Below, one piece after another: positions 40,907 through 49,621 of a stretch of DNA of 64,000 nucleotides; position 1 is the stretch's first letter; every line of letters starts with the position of its first letter. The position numbers and the translations under genes were made by a program. The notes beneath the pieces were generated by a model. The model saw only the letters and a list, made by a program, of their open reading frames with translations, searched no databases and was not told where the DNA came from. The stretch lies in NCBI RefSeq assembly GCF_000716715.1, contig NZ_JNYJ01000028.1, positions 38,910 to 102,909 of the forward strand, written 5' to 3'. The DNA comes from Dactylosporangium aurantiacum. GTDB lineage: Bacteria > Actinomycetota > Actinomycetes > Mycobacteriales > Micromonosporaceae.

Positions 40907-40922
40907 TCGAACAGGGGTACGA
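40907..40922 (-). promoter_or_regulatory. LexA-like (SOS) box before the AlkA-like gene
   Basis: Read toward the gene it is TCGTAC-CCCT-GTTCGA, one mismatch from the actinobacterial SOS consensus and the same variant, in the same orientation, as the box at 20417-20432. It lies 10 bp before the ATG. DNA-damage induction of a base-excision glycosylase is plausible. Confidence 0.6.
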
Positions 40923-41082
40923 CAATTTCGGCGGGAAAAAGCCGCGTGCCTCAAGGGGCGAGGCGCGCGGCGTTATGAACGATGATCCCATTGCCGGGGA
41001 CGTGGGACAAGGGCGGCACCGTTCGTGTGATGCGTTACCGCGGACGGCCGGTCACCTGAACAGGCGGGGGTGCCGACGTACC

Positions 41083-42234
41083 ATGGCGGACATGTCAGCC
41101 CCGGCCACCACCGTCGAAGCCGCGATCGCCGCCGCACTGTCGACCGTCGACGACCCCGAGATCCGCCGTCCGATCACCGAGCTCGGCATGGTCCGGGACG
41201 TCGTGCTGCGCCCCGACGGGGTCGCCGTGATCGGTCTGCTGCTCACGGTCGCCGGTTGCCCGTTGAAGGACAAGCTGCGCACCGACATCACGGCCGCCGT
41301 CGGCGCCGTCGACGGGGTCACCGGGGTCGAGATCGACTTCGGGGTGATGACCGCCGAGCAGCGCAAGGAGCTGCAGAGCAGCCTGCGGGGTGACGTGCAG
41401 GAGCCGGTCATCCCGTTCGCCCAGCCTGGCTCGCGGACCAGGGTGTATGCGGTCGCCAGCGGCAAGGGCGGCGTGGGCAAGTCCAGCGTGACGGTGAACC
41501 TGGCGGCGGCGCTCGCCGCGAAGGGGCTGCGGGTCGGGGTCGTCGACGCCGACATCTACGGCCACTCGGTGCCCCGGATGCTCGGCGCCGAGGGCCGGCC
41601 CACCCAGGTCGAGTCGATGATCATGCCGCCGTCGGCGCATGGTGTGAAGGTCATCTCGATCGGGATGTTCACCCCGGGCAACACGGCCGTGGTGTGGCGG
41701 GGGCCGATGCTGCACCGGGCGTTGCAGCAGTTCCTCGCCGACGTGTACTGGGGCGACCTGGACGTGCTGCTGCTGGACCTGCCGCCGGGCACCGGTGACG
41801 TGGCGATCTCCCTGGCGCAGCTGCTGCCGTCGGCGGAGATCCTGGTCGTGACGACGCCGCAGGCCGCGGCCGCCGAGGTGGCGGAGCGGGCCGGGTCGAT
41901 CGCGTTGCAGACGCACCAGCGCATCGTCGGTGTCGTGGAGAACATGTCCTGGCTGGAGCTGCCCGACGGTCAGCGCATGGAGGTCTTCGGCAGCGGCGGC
42001 GGCACCCAGGTCGCGGAGTCGCTGAGCCGGCTCGTGGGGGCGCCCGTGCCGCTGCTGGGGCAGATCCCGCTCGACACGCGCCTGCGTGAGGGCGGCGACG
42101 CCGGTGTGCCGCTGGTGCTGTCGGACCGGGAGGCGCCCGCCGCGGCGGCCCTCATCGGGGTCGCGGACCGGCTCGCGGTCCGCCGGGAGAGCCTCGCCGG
42201 CAAGCCCCTCGGCCTGAAGCCCGCCGGCCGCTGA
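41083..42234 (+). CDS. mrp: Mrp/ApbC family iron-sulfur carrier ATPase
   Basis: 383 residues. Residues about 10-95 form the MIP18-like (DUF59) domain (STVDDPEIRRPITELGMV), followed by a deviant Walker A SGKGGVGKSS, VDADIYGHSVPRMLG and the DLPPGTGDV motif of Mrp/NBP35 P-loop proteins. The family loads or carries Fe-S clusters. In mycobacteria mrp (Rv1229c) belongs to this neighbourhood. ATG at 41083 or 41092 are both possible; no clear ribosome binding site is seen, so the mRNA may be leaderless. Confidence 0.92.
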   Translation: MADMSAPATTVEAAIAAALSTVDDPEIRRPITELGMVRDVVLRPDGVAVIGLLLTVAGCPLKDKLRTDITAAVGAVDGVTGVEIDFGVMTAEQRKELQSSLRGDVQEPVIPFAQPGSRTRVYAVASGKGGVGKSSVTVNLAAALAAKGLRVGVVDADIYGHSVPRMLGAEGRPTQVESMIMPPSAHGVKVISIGMFTPGNTAVVWRGPMLHRALQQFLADVYWGDLDVLLLDLPPGTGDVAISLAQLLPSAEILVVTTPQAAAAEVAERAGSIALQTHQRIVGVVENMSWLELPDGQRMEVFGSGGGTQVAESLSRLVGAPVPLLGQIPLDTRLREGGDAGVPLVLSDREAPAAAALIGVADRLAVRRESLAGKPLGLKPAGR

Positions 42235-42264
42235 GCCCGGGCAGCACAGCGGCGGCGGCGCCGC

Positions 42265-43782
42265 TCAGCTCGTGGTTTCCAGCCAGCGCAGCAGGGTGCG
42301 CACCCCCCAGCCGGTCGCACCCTTGGCGAGCTCACCGTCGGCGGAGTCCGCCCACGCCGACGACGACATGTCCACGTGCGCCCACTGCTGGCGCAGGCCG
42401 CCGGTGAACTCGCGCAGGTAGAGCGCCGCCATCAGGGACCCGGCGCCGACGTCGGTGGAGTTGACGATGTCGGCGACGTCGCTGTCGAGGGCCTCGACGT
42501 AGTCGTCGTGCAGCGGCATCCGCCACACGGACTCGCCGGCGGTCGCGGCGGCGTCGGCGAGCTGCCCGGCGAGGGTGTCGTTGTGGCTGTACAGGGCCGC
42601 GGTCCGTTTGCCGAGGGCGACGCCCTGCGCGCCGGTGAGGGTGGCGAGGTCGATGATCGCGTCGGGGCGCAGCCGCCGCACGGCGTAGGCCATGGCGTCG
42701 CCGAGGACCAGGCGGCCCTCGGCGTCGGTGTTGTGGATCTCGCTGGTGATGCCGCCGTAGTGGCGGACCACGTCACCGGGGCGGAACGAGTCGGCGCCGA
42801 GCGCGTTCTCCGCGAGGGGCGCGAGGGCGGTGATCCGCAGCGGCAGGCGCAGCGACGCCGCGGCGAGGGTCGTGGCGACGACGGCGGCGGCGCCGGCCAT
42901 GTCCTTGCGCATGAGTTTCATGCCGGACAGTGGTTTGACGCAGATGCCGCCGGTGTCGAAGGTGATGCCCTTGCCGACGAGCACGACGTGCCGTTGGGCG
43001 CCGCGGGGCCGCCAGGACAGCTCGACGAGGCGGGGGCCGCGGGTGGAGCCGCCACCGACGGCGAGGATCGCGTTGAACCCCTGCTCGGCCAGGATCTTCG
43101 GGTCGCGGACGGTGACGGTGACCCCCGGGACACCCGCCGCGGCCTTCTCGACCCGTTTCGCGAACCAGGCGGGGGTCTTCTCGTCGCTGGGCATGTTGGT
43201 GAGGTCCCGGGCCAGGACCGTCGACTCGGCGGTGACCTTGGCGACGGCGAGCCCGGCGGCCAGGTCGGTGGAGGCGGTCCCGGACGGTGGTGGCGCGAGC
43301 ACGACCCGGCGCAGCTCGGGGGGCTCGTCGGCGCCGAGCCGGAACCGGTACGACGCGAGCCAGAGCCCCTCGCCCAGCCCGCGCACGGCGGCCGGGGTGA
43401 CGTCGTCGGGCAGCAGGACCGTGAGGGTCGGCTCGCCGCTGGCGGACCGTGCGAGTTTCGCGCCCGCGGCGCGCCAGCCGGCCTCGTCGCCGGCGCCGAC
43501 CCCGACGAAGAGCAGGAGGTCGGGGCGGCGCCCGGCGCGGGGCAGCTTGTGCAGGGTGCCGGCCGACCCGGAGTGCTCGACGTCGGCGAGGAACGCCGTG
43601 ACGTCGTCCAGGTCGGCCGGGCCGAGCTTCAGCCTCGCCAGCGTCAGGCGCACGGCCGCGACGCGCGCGTCCGTGAGCTCCTCCGGCGAGGGGTCGTCAA
43701 TCGTGGTGTCCCCGCCGGCCGGCACGACGACGGCGACCGCGCCGGAGGCGTTGCGGGCCGTGGCGAACCGTATGTCCAGCAA
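42265..43782 (-). CDS. pepA: Leucyl aminopeptidase (M17)
   Basis: 505 residues of M17 cytosolic aminopeptidase. The C-terminal catalytic domain shows VGKGITFDTGGICVKP (first metal ligands and Lys), MKLMRKDMAGAAAV, and NTDAEGRLVLGDAMAYA, the M17 signature. It frees N-terminal amino acids from peptides using two metal ions. TTG at 43782 with GGAGG 7 bp upstream decides the start. A 6-bp AGCGGC/GCCGCT hairpin (42248-42265) lies in the convergent gap with mrp. Confidence 0.92.
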   Translation of the reverse strand: MLDIRFATARNASGAVAVVVPAGGDTTIDDPSPEELTDARVAAVRLTLARLKLGPADLDDVTAFLADVEHSGSAGTLHKLPRAGRRPDLLLFVGVGAGDEAGWRAAGAKLARSASGEPTLTVLLPDDVTPAAVRGLGEGLWLASYRFRLGADEPPELRRVVLAPPPSGTASTDLAAGLAVAKVTAESTVLARDLTNMPSDEKTPAWFAKRVEKAAAGVPGVTVTVRDPKILAEQGFNAILAVGGGSTRGPRLVELSWRPRGAQRHVVLVGKGITFDTGGICVKPLSGMKLMRKDMAGAAAVVATTLAAASLRLPLRITALAPLAENALGADSFRPGDVVRHYGGITSEIHNTDAEGRLVLGDAMAYAVRRLRPDAIIDLATLTGAQGVALGKRTAALYSHNDTLAGQLADAAATAGESVWRMPLHDDYVEALDSDVADIVNSTDVGAGSLMAALYLREFTGGLRQQWAHVDMSSSAWADSADGELAKGATGWGVRTLLRWLETTS

Positions 43783-43880
43783 GAGCGTGCCTCCACTCGA
43801 AGTTTCCGCGCATGCCTCGGGGAGCGACCGCCTCAGGGCCACTCGGTTGCGCGGGGTCGTGCCGGATGAACGAGAAGACC

Positions 43881-44048
43881 TCAGCCGGTGGCGGTCTTCA
43901 GCGCCTCGCTGAGCTCGTTGGCCTCATCCTTGGTCATCTCGACGACGAGCCGCCCACCGCCTTCCAGCGGGACCCGCATGACGATGCCCCGCCCCTCCTT
44001 GGTGACCTCCAGCGGACCGTCGCCTGTCCGCGGCTTCATGGCCGCCAT
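43881..44048 (-). CDS. DUF3117 small protein (Rv1211-like)
   Basis: A 55-residue protein starting MAAMKPRTGDGPLEVTKEGR and ending ELSEALKTATG. It matches DUF3117, a tiny actinobacterial family (Rv1211 in M. tuberculosis) of unknown function with two or three beta strands and one helix. AGGGAG lies 5 bp before the ATG. It is upstream of the aminopeptidase gene by 98 bp on the same strand. No membrane or zinc motif is seen. Confidence 0.88.
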   Translation of the reverse strand: MAAMKPRTGDGPLEVTKEGRGIVMRVPLEGGGRLVVEMTKDEANELSEALKTATG

Positions 44049-44230
44049 GTTGTCTCCCTTCGCTCCCTGATGTCCCAGACACCAGGTGGCACAGCCGTCC
44101 CCGCATGCCCGCGCGGCCTCTCACCAGCGTCGACCGGGACCTGCCTCCCGGCCGTCCGACTCGTGATGAACGCGCCAACAGATGATTTTCCCTGATGATG
44201 GCCCCAAGACCCAAACTGGGACGCGAACCA

Positions 44231-44270
44231 TGTGACAACTCCTGGCGGTGGATGCCGGTCAACTGTCACA
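44231..44270. promoter_or_regulatory. Inverted repeat upstream of the PaaX gene
   Basis: TGTGACA (44231-44237) and TGTCACA (44264-44270) form 7-bp arms centred about three helical turns apart, 11 bp before the PaaX ATG. AATAAG just downstream is a possible -10 for a leaderless mRNA. Autoregulation by PaaX is inferred. Confidence 0.45.
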
Positions 44271-44280
44271 ATAAGCGGCC

Positions 44281-45066
44281 ATGCAGGCCCGGTCCGCCCT
44301 CTTTGATCTCTATGGCGACCATCTCCGTCCCCGCGGTGGACGGGCCGCCGTCGCGGCCCTCGTGCGCCTGCTCGCCCCCCTCGGCATCGCCGCGCCGGCC
44401 GTCCGGACCGCGGTGTCGCGGATGGTACGGCAGGGTTGGCTGCACCCTTTACGGTTGCCGACCGGCCCGGGCTACGGCATCACCCCGAAGGCGGCACGGC
44501 GGCTCGACGCGGCCGGTGCCCGCATCTACCGCACGCCGAAGGGCGACACCGCCTGGGACGGACGGTTCGATCTCATCACGTTGGACCCGCCGCAGCACCG
44601 AGGCGCGCGGGCGAAACTCGTCGCCAACCTGGGATTTCTCGGGTACGGGGCGATCGATCCCTCCACCTGGATCGCCCCGCGCCCCGGCGAGGGCGTCGAC
44701 GCGCTGCTGGCCGAGGCCGGGGTCCGCTTCGACCGGTTCAGCGCCAGCCACGTCGCCGGCGGCGGATCGCTGGTGACCAGGGCCTGGGACCTGGACGAGA
44801 TCGGCGCCGCGTACGAGGACTTCGTCGCCCGGCTCACCCCGGTCGTGGCCGGGATCGGGCCGGGCACCGACGACGAACAGGCGTACGCGGCCAGGTTCAC
44901 GCTCGTGCACGCCTGGCGGGCGTTCCTGTTCCGCGACCCGCAGCTGCCGCCGGAGCTGCTGCCGCAGCGCTGGCCCGGCACGGCCGCCGCGGCGTTCTTC
45001 GACCGGCACGCCGGTCGGCTGCGCCCCGCCGCCGACCGTTACGTTGACCAGTGTCTGCACAGCTGA
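44281..45066 (+). CDS. PaaX family transcriptional regulator
   Basis: 261 residues. The N-terminal winged helix (LFDLYGDHLRPRGGRAAVAALVRLLAPLGI, VRTAVSRMVRQGWL) and the long C-terminal domain match PaaX, the phenylacetyl-CoA responsive repressor of phenylacetate degradation. The next gene, an enoyl-CoA hydratase 13 bp later, is a PaaG/PaaF-like candidate target. No other paa genes are in the window, so its ligand may be another aryl- or acyl-CoA. Confidence 0.88.
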   Translation: MQARSALFDLYGDHLRPRGGRAAVAALVRLLAPLGIAAPAVRTAVSRMVRQGWLHPLRLPTGPGYGITPKAARRLDAAGARIYRTPKGDTAWDGRFDLITLDPPQHRGARAKLVANLGFLGYGAIDPSTWIAPRPGEGVDALLAEAGVRFDRFSASHVAGGGSLVTRAWDLDEIGAAYEDFVARLTPVVAGIGPGTDDEQAYAARFTLVHAWRAFLFRDPQLPPELLPQRWPGTAAAAFFDRHAGRLRPAADRYVDQCLHS

Positions 45067-45079
45067 GAAAGGGATTCGC

Positions 45080-45865
45080 ATGAGCCTGCAGGTCGAGCGC
45101 AACGCCGCGGTCGCCGTCGTGACCCTCAACCGCCCCGACGCCCTCAACGCGCTGGACACCGCGACCAAGGTCGCCCTGCGCGACACGCTGCGCGACCTCG
45201 CCGGCGACCCGGCGGTCCGGGCCGTCGTGCTGGCCGGGGCGGGCCGGGCGTTCTGCGTCGGGCAGGACCTCCGCGAGCACGTCGCCATGCTCGACAGCGG
45301 TGACCCGGCGCCGCTGTCGACCGTGCGGGAGCACTACAACCCGATCGCGGAGCTGGTCACGGGCATGCCGAAGCCGGTGGTCGCGGCGGTGCGGGGCATG
45401 GCCGCCGGCGCGGGCGCGTCATTGGCGCTGCTGGCGGACTTCCGCGTCGGCGGCCCCGGCACGAAGTTCCTGATGGCGTTCGCGAACGTGGGCCTGGCCG
45501 GCGACACCGGCGTGTCGTGGACGCTGCCGCGGCTCGTCGGGCCGGCGAAGGCGGCGGAGCTGCTCATGCTCGCCGAGCCCGTCGACGCGGCCACCGCCGA
45601 CCGGCTGGGGATGCTGTCGCGGCTGGTCGACGACGACGAGCAGGTGCTGCCGGCGGCCCTGGAGCTGGCGGCGCGGCTGGCCGCCGGACCGACCGTCGCG
45701 TACGCGCAGATCAAGCGCCAGCTGTCGGCCGCCGCGGCCGGCCCGCTCAGCGACGCCCTGGCCGTGGAGGCCGACGCGCAGGCGGTCTGCGGGCAGAGCA
45801 GCGACCACCGGGCATCGACGGCGGCCTTCGTGAAGAAGGAACGGCCGGTGTTCGAAGGCCGCTGA
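45080..45865 (+). CDS. Enoyl-CoA hydratase/isomerase family protein
   Basis: 261 residues of crotonase fold. Conserved LNRPDALNALD, the oxyanion-hole loops AGRAFCVGQDLREH and GMAAGAGASLALLADFRV, and the FANVGLAGDTGVSW region are present; the latter has Asp in the position typical of PaaG-type isomerases rather than the paired Glu residues of classical hydratases. ATG at 45080 follows AAAGGG. It forms an operon with the PaaX gene and probably acts on phenylacetate-pathway CoA intermediates, though this is inference. Confidence 0.88.
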   Translation: MSLQVERNAAVAVVTLNRPDALNALDTATKVALRDTLRDLAGDPAVRAVVLAGAGRAFCVGQDLREHVAMLDSGDPAPLSTVREHYNPIAELVTGMPKPVVAAVRGMAAGAGASLALLADFRVGGPGTKFLMAFANVGLAGDTGVSWTLPRLVGPAKAAELLMLAEPVDAATADRLGMLSRLVDDDEQVLPAALELAARLAAGPTVAYAQIKRQLSAAAAGPLSDALAVEADAQAVCGQSSDHRASTAAFVKKERPVFEGR

Positions 45866-45946
45866 GACAGGCCGCTGAGGGCCACCGCGACAGAGCCCTG
45901 AACGCGGCTTTACCTGCCTCGAACATGCCGGTCCTACTGTGACCGC

Positions 45947-47203
45947 ATGGCCGACCGGAAAGCACTCGCACACCTGCTGCGCCGCGCGACCTTCGGACCG
46001 ACCGCCGACGAGGTCGACGCGGCGGAGCGGGCCGGCCTCACCGCGACCGTCGAGGCCCTGCTCGACCCGCCCACCGCGGACGCGGGCGCCGCCCGTACAC
46101 CAGTGCCGAAACTGCCACCGGTGGTCAACGCGAAGGCGGACCGGGCCGCGCAGATCCGCACCGTCGGCCTGTGGTGGCTGGACCGGATGGTGCAGGCGGA
46201 GCACCAGCTGCACGAGAAGCTGACGTTCTTCTGGCACGGGCACTGGGCGACCTCCGCCGACAAGGTGAAGTCCGGCCCGCTGATGCTCGGCCACCAGCAG
46301 ACCCTCGCCCGCACCGCGCTCGGCGACTTCGGCACGATGGTCCGCGCGATGCTGCGCGACCCGGCGCTGATCATCTGGCTGGACGGGCAGAAGAACACCG
46401 TCAAGGCACCGAACGAGAACCTCGCCCGCGAGCTGATGGAGCTGTTCACCCTCGGCGTGGGCCACTACACCGAACAGGACGTCCGCGCCGGCGCCCGGGC
46501 CCTGACCGGCTGGGTCGTCGACCAGAAGACCGGCACCGCCAGCCTCAACCCGAAACGGCACGACCCCGGCACGAAGACGATCCTGGGCCGCACCGCCGCG
46601 TTCGACGCCGACGGCTTCGCGGCGCTGCTGCTGGAGCAGCCGGCGTGCCCGCAGTTCATCGCCCGACGGTTGTGGCTGCGGTACTGCAGCGACGCGCCGA
46701 TCCCGCAGGCCACCCTCGACGCGGCGAGCGGCCAGCCGACCACGGCCGCGGTGCTGCGGGTGCTGCTGCTCGCCGACGGCCACGCCGAGCTGGTGAAACA
46801 ACCCGTGGAGTGGCTGGTCGGGGCGCTGCGCCAGCTCGGGCTGCGCCCCGGTGAGCTGCCCGAACAGCAGCAACGGCAGCTGCAGAGCGGGCTCAACCAG
46901 CTGGGCCAGGTGCCGCTGCGGCCGCCGAGCGTCGGTGGCTGGCCGGCGGGCGCGGCGTGGTTGACCACGTCGGCGACGCAGGCGCGGCTGAAGCTCGCCC
47001 AGCTGCTGGCGGGCCGGGCCCCGCAGCCGGTCCTGGACCGGCTCGCCGCGGTGCCGCAGGCGCAGCGGGTCGACGCGCTCGCCCGGCTGCTCGTCGTCGA
47101 CGCGTTCACCGACCGGACCCGCGCCACGCTCACCCCGGCCGCCGGCGACCCCCGCAAGCTGCTGGCCCTCGGCCTGGCGAGCCCCGAATACGCGATCCAG
47201 TAG
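45947..47203 (+). CDS. DUF1800 family protein
   Basis: 418 residues, starting with the family signature HLLRRATFGPTADEVD, followed by FFWHGHWATSADKV, NENLARELMELFTLGVGHYTEQDVR and LTGWVVD. DUF1800 proteins occur with DUF1501 proteins across bacteria; the pair is exported or envelope-linked and its role is unknown. No signal peptide is visible here, so it may be exported together with the Tat-dependent partner 9 bp downstream. Confidence 0.9.
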   Translation: MADRKALAHLLRRATFGPTADEVDAAERAGLTATVEALLDPPTADAGAARTPVPKLPPVVNAKADRAAQIRTVGLWWLDRMVQAEHQLHEKLTFFWHGHWATSADKVKSGPLMLGHQQTLARTALGDFGTMVRAMLRDPALIIWLDGQKNTVKAPNENLARELMELFTLGVGHYTEQDVRAGARALTGWVVDQKTGTASLNPKRHDPGTKTILGRTAAFDADGFAALLLEQPACPQFIARRLWLRYCSDAPIPQATLDAASGQPTTAAVLRVLLLADGHAELVKQPVEWLVGALRQLGLRPGELPEQQQRQLQSGLNQLGQVPLRPPSVGGWPAGAAWLTTSATQARLKLAQLLAGRAPQPVLDRLAAVPQAQRVDALARLLVVDAFTDRTRATLTPAAGDPRKLLALGLASPEYAIQ

Positions 47204-47212
47204 GAGGCGCAC

Positions 47213-48439
47213 ATGGACACCGTGACCCGGCGCAGGTTCCTGATCGCCAGCGGCGTCGCCGGCGGCGCCGCCCTCGCCGCGGGCGGCGCGTGGACGCTGC
47301 GTGACGTGCTCGCCACCGCCACCTGGGACGACCGGCCCGGCGACGCGAAGACGCTCGTCCTGGTCACCCTGTACGGCGGCAACGACGGCCTCGCCAACGT
47401 CATCCCGTTCGCCGAACGCGGCTACCGCGACGCCCGCAACGAGCTCGCCTACGACGCCGAGGAGGTGCTGCGGCTCGACGACACGCTCGGCCTGAACCCG
47501 GCCCTGACCGGCTTCAAGCGCATGTACGACGCGAAGAAGCTCGCCGTCGTGCGCGGCGTCGGCTACCCGAAACCCGACCACAGCCACTTCCGGTCGATGG
47601 ACATCTGGCAGACCGCGCAACCGGACCGGCCCGGCAACACCGGATGGCTGGGCCGCTGGCTCGACACGTACGGCGGCGACCCGCGGCACGCGATCTCCTT
47701 CGAGGCGGTCCTGCCGCCGCTGCTGGCCGGCGCGACGAGCGCGGGCGCGGCGGTCCCGGTGACCGGCCTGGCCCTGCCCAACGGGGTGCGGACCGAGACG
47801 CTCAAGGGGTTCGGTGCCGCCGCGGCCGGCGAGCCGCCGCTGCAGGCCAGGGCCGCCCGCGCGTTCGCCGACCTGGTCAGCGTCGACGCCCTCGTCGACG
47901 GTGTGGACAGCGACGGCGACGACGACACCGAAGGCGGCGGCGGCACCGGCACCGGCGGCCGCTCCGACCTGCGGGCGCAGCTGGACCTGGTCGCCCGCTG
48001 CGTCGAGGCGAACGTCGCCACCAGGGTGTTCTCGGTGTCCCTGGGCGGTTTCGACCTGCACGCCGACGAACGCGACTCCCAGGAGCAGCTGCTGCGGCGG
48101 CTCGACGAGGCGCTGACCGGCTTCGCCGAGCGGATGGCGAAGACCGAGGCGGGCCGCAAGGTCGTCGTCGCCGTCTACTCCGAGTTCGGCCGGCGGGTCG
48201 CCGCGAACGGCTCCGACGGCACCGACCACGGCACCGCGTCGAACATGTTCCTGCTCGGCAGCCCCGTCACCGGCGGCCTGTACGGCGAGCAGCCCAGCCT
48301 GTCCGACCTCGACAACGGCGACCTGAAGTTCACCACCGACTTCCGGTCCGTCTACGCGACCCTGCTCAGGGACGTGCTGGACGCCGACCCGCAGCGGATC
48401 CTCGGCTACGACAAGACCCTGTCCGGGCTGCTGCGGTGA
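47213..48439 (+). CDS. DUF1501 family protein with Tat signal
   Basis: 408 residues with a twin-arginine signal (TRRRFLIASG) and the DUF1501 sulfatase-like fold: LVLVTLYGGNDGLANVIPF at the start, DHSHFRSMDIWQT, and SEFGRRVAANGSDGTDHGTA containing the family Asp-His pair. An Asp/Gly-rich insert lies at about 240-255. It follows DUF1800 by 9 bp in one operon. The reaction is unknown; resemblance to alkaline-phosphatase/sulfatase enzymes suggests hydrolysis outside the membrane. Confidence 0.9.
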   Translation: MDTVTRRRFLIASGVAGGAALAAGGAWTLRDVLATATWDDRPGDAKTLVLVTLYGGNDGLANVIPFAERGYRDARNELAYDAEEVLRLDDTLGLNPALTGFKRMYDAKKLAVVRGVGYPKPDHSHFRSMDIWQTAQPDRPGNTGWLGRWLDTYGGDPRHAISFEAVLPPLLAGATSAGAAVPVTGLALPNGVRTETLKGFGAAAAGEPPLQARAARAFADLVSVDALVDGVDSDGDDDTEGGGGTGTGGRSDLRAQLDLVARCVEANVATRVFSVSLGGFDLHADERDSQEQLLRRLDEALTGFAERMAKTEAGRKVVVAVYSEFGRRVAANGSDGTDHGTASNMFLLGSPVTGGLYGEQPSLSDLDNGDLKFTTDFRSVYATLLRDVLDADPQRILGYDKTLSGLLR

Positions 48440-48450
48440 CGGCCGGTCAC
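48436..48450. terminator. Short hairpin over two stop codons
   Basis: GTGAC and GTCAC with a 5-nt loop; the stem contains the stop codons of the convergent DUF1501 and 48447 genes. It is short and weak as a terminator. Confidence 0.3.
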
Positions 48451-48941
48451 TCCTCCTCGGGGTCCTGGTTGGCCTCGGCGCCGAGCACGAACGCCTGCAT
48501 GGCCAGCTCGTCACCGACCGGCCACACGAACGCGGGCAGCTCGGCCGGGCCGAGGTCACGCACGTACGCCCAGAACTCCCGCACCGCCTCGGCCGGCGAC
48601 GACGCCTCGATCGGCAGGTCGACGCTCACCAGCCAGGTCCGCTTCGCCGGCGCCGCTTCGGCCCGGGGCACCGCACTGAACGCGGCCTCGTCGACCGGGT
48701 GCGTCCCGGGTTCGAGGGCTTTCCCCGGGAACGGCAGCGGCGCGTCGATCAGGTTCACCGTGTACCGCAGCCGCCCTTCCCCGTCGGCCCGCGCGACCCC
48801 GAAGACCACGGGCTCGTCGAGCGCCGCGACCAGCAGCGCCTCGTCACCCGCGGGCAGCCGCACACCGGACACGAACCGCTCGGCGTAGAGCCGCTCCTGC
48901 GAATACCGCTCCTCGGCAACGACCACCGCCCACTTCGCCAT
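48447..48941 (-). CDS. Hypothetical protein
   Basis: 164 residues, soluble, beginning MAKWAVVVAEERYSQERLY. It has a beta-rich middle (VVFGVARADGEGRLRYTVNLID) and an acidic C-terminus ending PEEE. I do not recognise a family. ATG at 48941 has GGGGG upstream and gives a natural start; the 41 upstream residues of the longer ORF are not supported. It is monocistronic, with a convergent neighbour. Confidence 0.6.
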   Translation of the reverse strand: MAKWAVVVAEERYSQERLYAERFVSGVRLPAGDEALLVAALDEPVVFGVARADGEGRLRYTVNLIDAPLPFPGKALEPGTHPVDEAAFSAVPRAEAAPAKRTWLVSVDLPIEASSPAEAVREFWAYVRDLGPAELPAFVWPVGDELAMQAFVLGAEANQDPEEE

Positions 48942-49014
48942 GCCCCCATTCCACCATCCGCCCGGTCCGGTCCCCGCTGCGACGTGCGGCGGCCGGAACG
49001 TGTCGTCCCGGTGG

Positions 49015-49578
49015 TCAGCGGTCCTCGACGGTCCAGCCGGTCTGGTTGGCCCACTGCTCGGCACGGTCGAGCATGTCGAAGATGAAGTCGGTCTTCGCGC
49101 GGGTGTAGCGCTCGCGGTCGTCGGCGAAACGGATGGCGAGGCGGCGCTTCACCTGGGCATACGCGTCGGCGGCGAGGTCGTGGTTGCGCAGGAAGTCGAC
49201 GAAGAGCAGCTGGACCCGCTCGTGGGAGGAGCCGCGTGAGGTGACGTGGACGTGGCGGGTGCGGGGCGGGGCGGCCGGCCGGTAGAACGACCAGGACGCG
49301 GCGGCGTCGCGGTGGGCGAGGGCCATGCCGGTCGACTCGATGCCGGCGCGGTAGCCGTCGCGGTCGTGTTCGTCGGCGACGACGACGAGGATGTCGATGA
49401 CGTTCTTCGCGGCGAGGCCGGGCACGGCCGTGGAGCCGATGTGCTCGATGCGCAACGCCACCGGGCCGAGCGCGTCGGCGAGCTCGTCGCGGTAGTAGGC
49501 GAACTTCGCCGGCCAGCCCTCGTCATAGTCGACCAGGTCGAGCGGGCCACCGTAGTCGGCGGCGAACTCGGCGGTCAT
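49015..49578 (-). CDS. GrpB family (UPF0157) nucleotidyltransferase-like protein
   Basis: 187 residues with the GrpB signature LVDYDEGWPAKFAYYRDEL, IEHIGSTAVPGLAAKNVIDILV (the GS and paired-Asp features of nucleotidyltransferase folds) and HVHVTSRGSSHERVQLLFVDFLRNH. The family resembles minimal nucleotidyltransferases; no substrate is established. It lies 43 bp downstream of the tag gene on the same strand and may share its transcript. Confidence 0.9.
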   Translation of the reverse strand: MTAEFAADYGGPLDLVDYDEGWPAKFAYYRDELADALGPVALRIEHIGSTAVPGLAAKNVIDILVVVADEHDRDGYRAGIESTGMALAHRDAAASWSFYRPAAPPRTRHVHVTSRGSSHERVQLLFVDFLRNHDLAADAYAQVKRRLAIRFADDRERYTRAKTDFIFDMLDRAEQWANQTGWTVEDR

Positions 49579-49621
49579 CGGTCCACACTCCCGTCACTCA
49601 CCGGGTCATCGTCAGTCCGGA

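Noticed and set aside
45419..48559. A 1046-codon minus-strand ORF opposite the DUF1800 and DUF1501 genes
   Set aside because: It is antisense to two conserved genes and shows only shadow composition.
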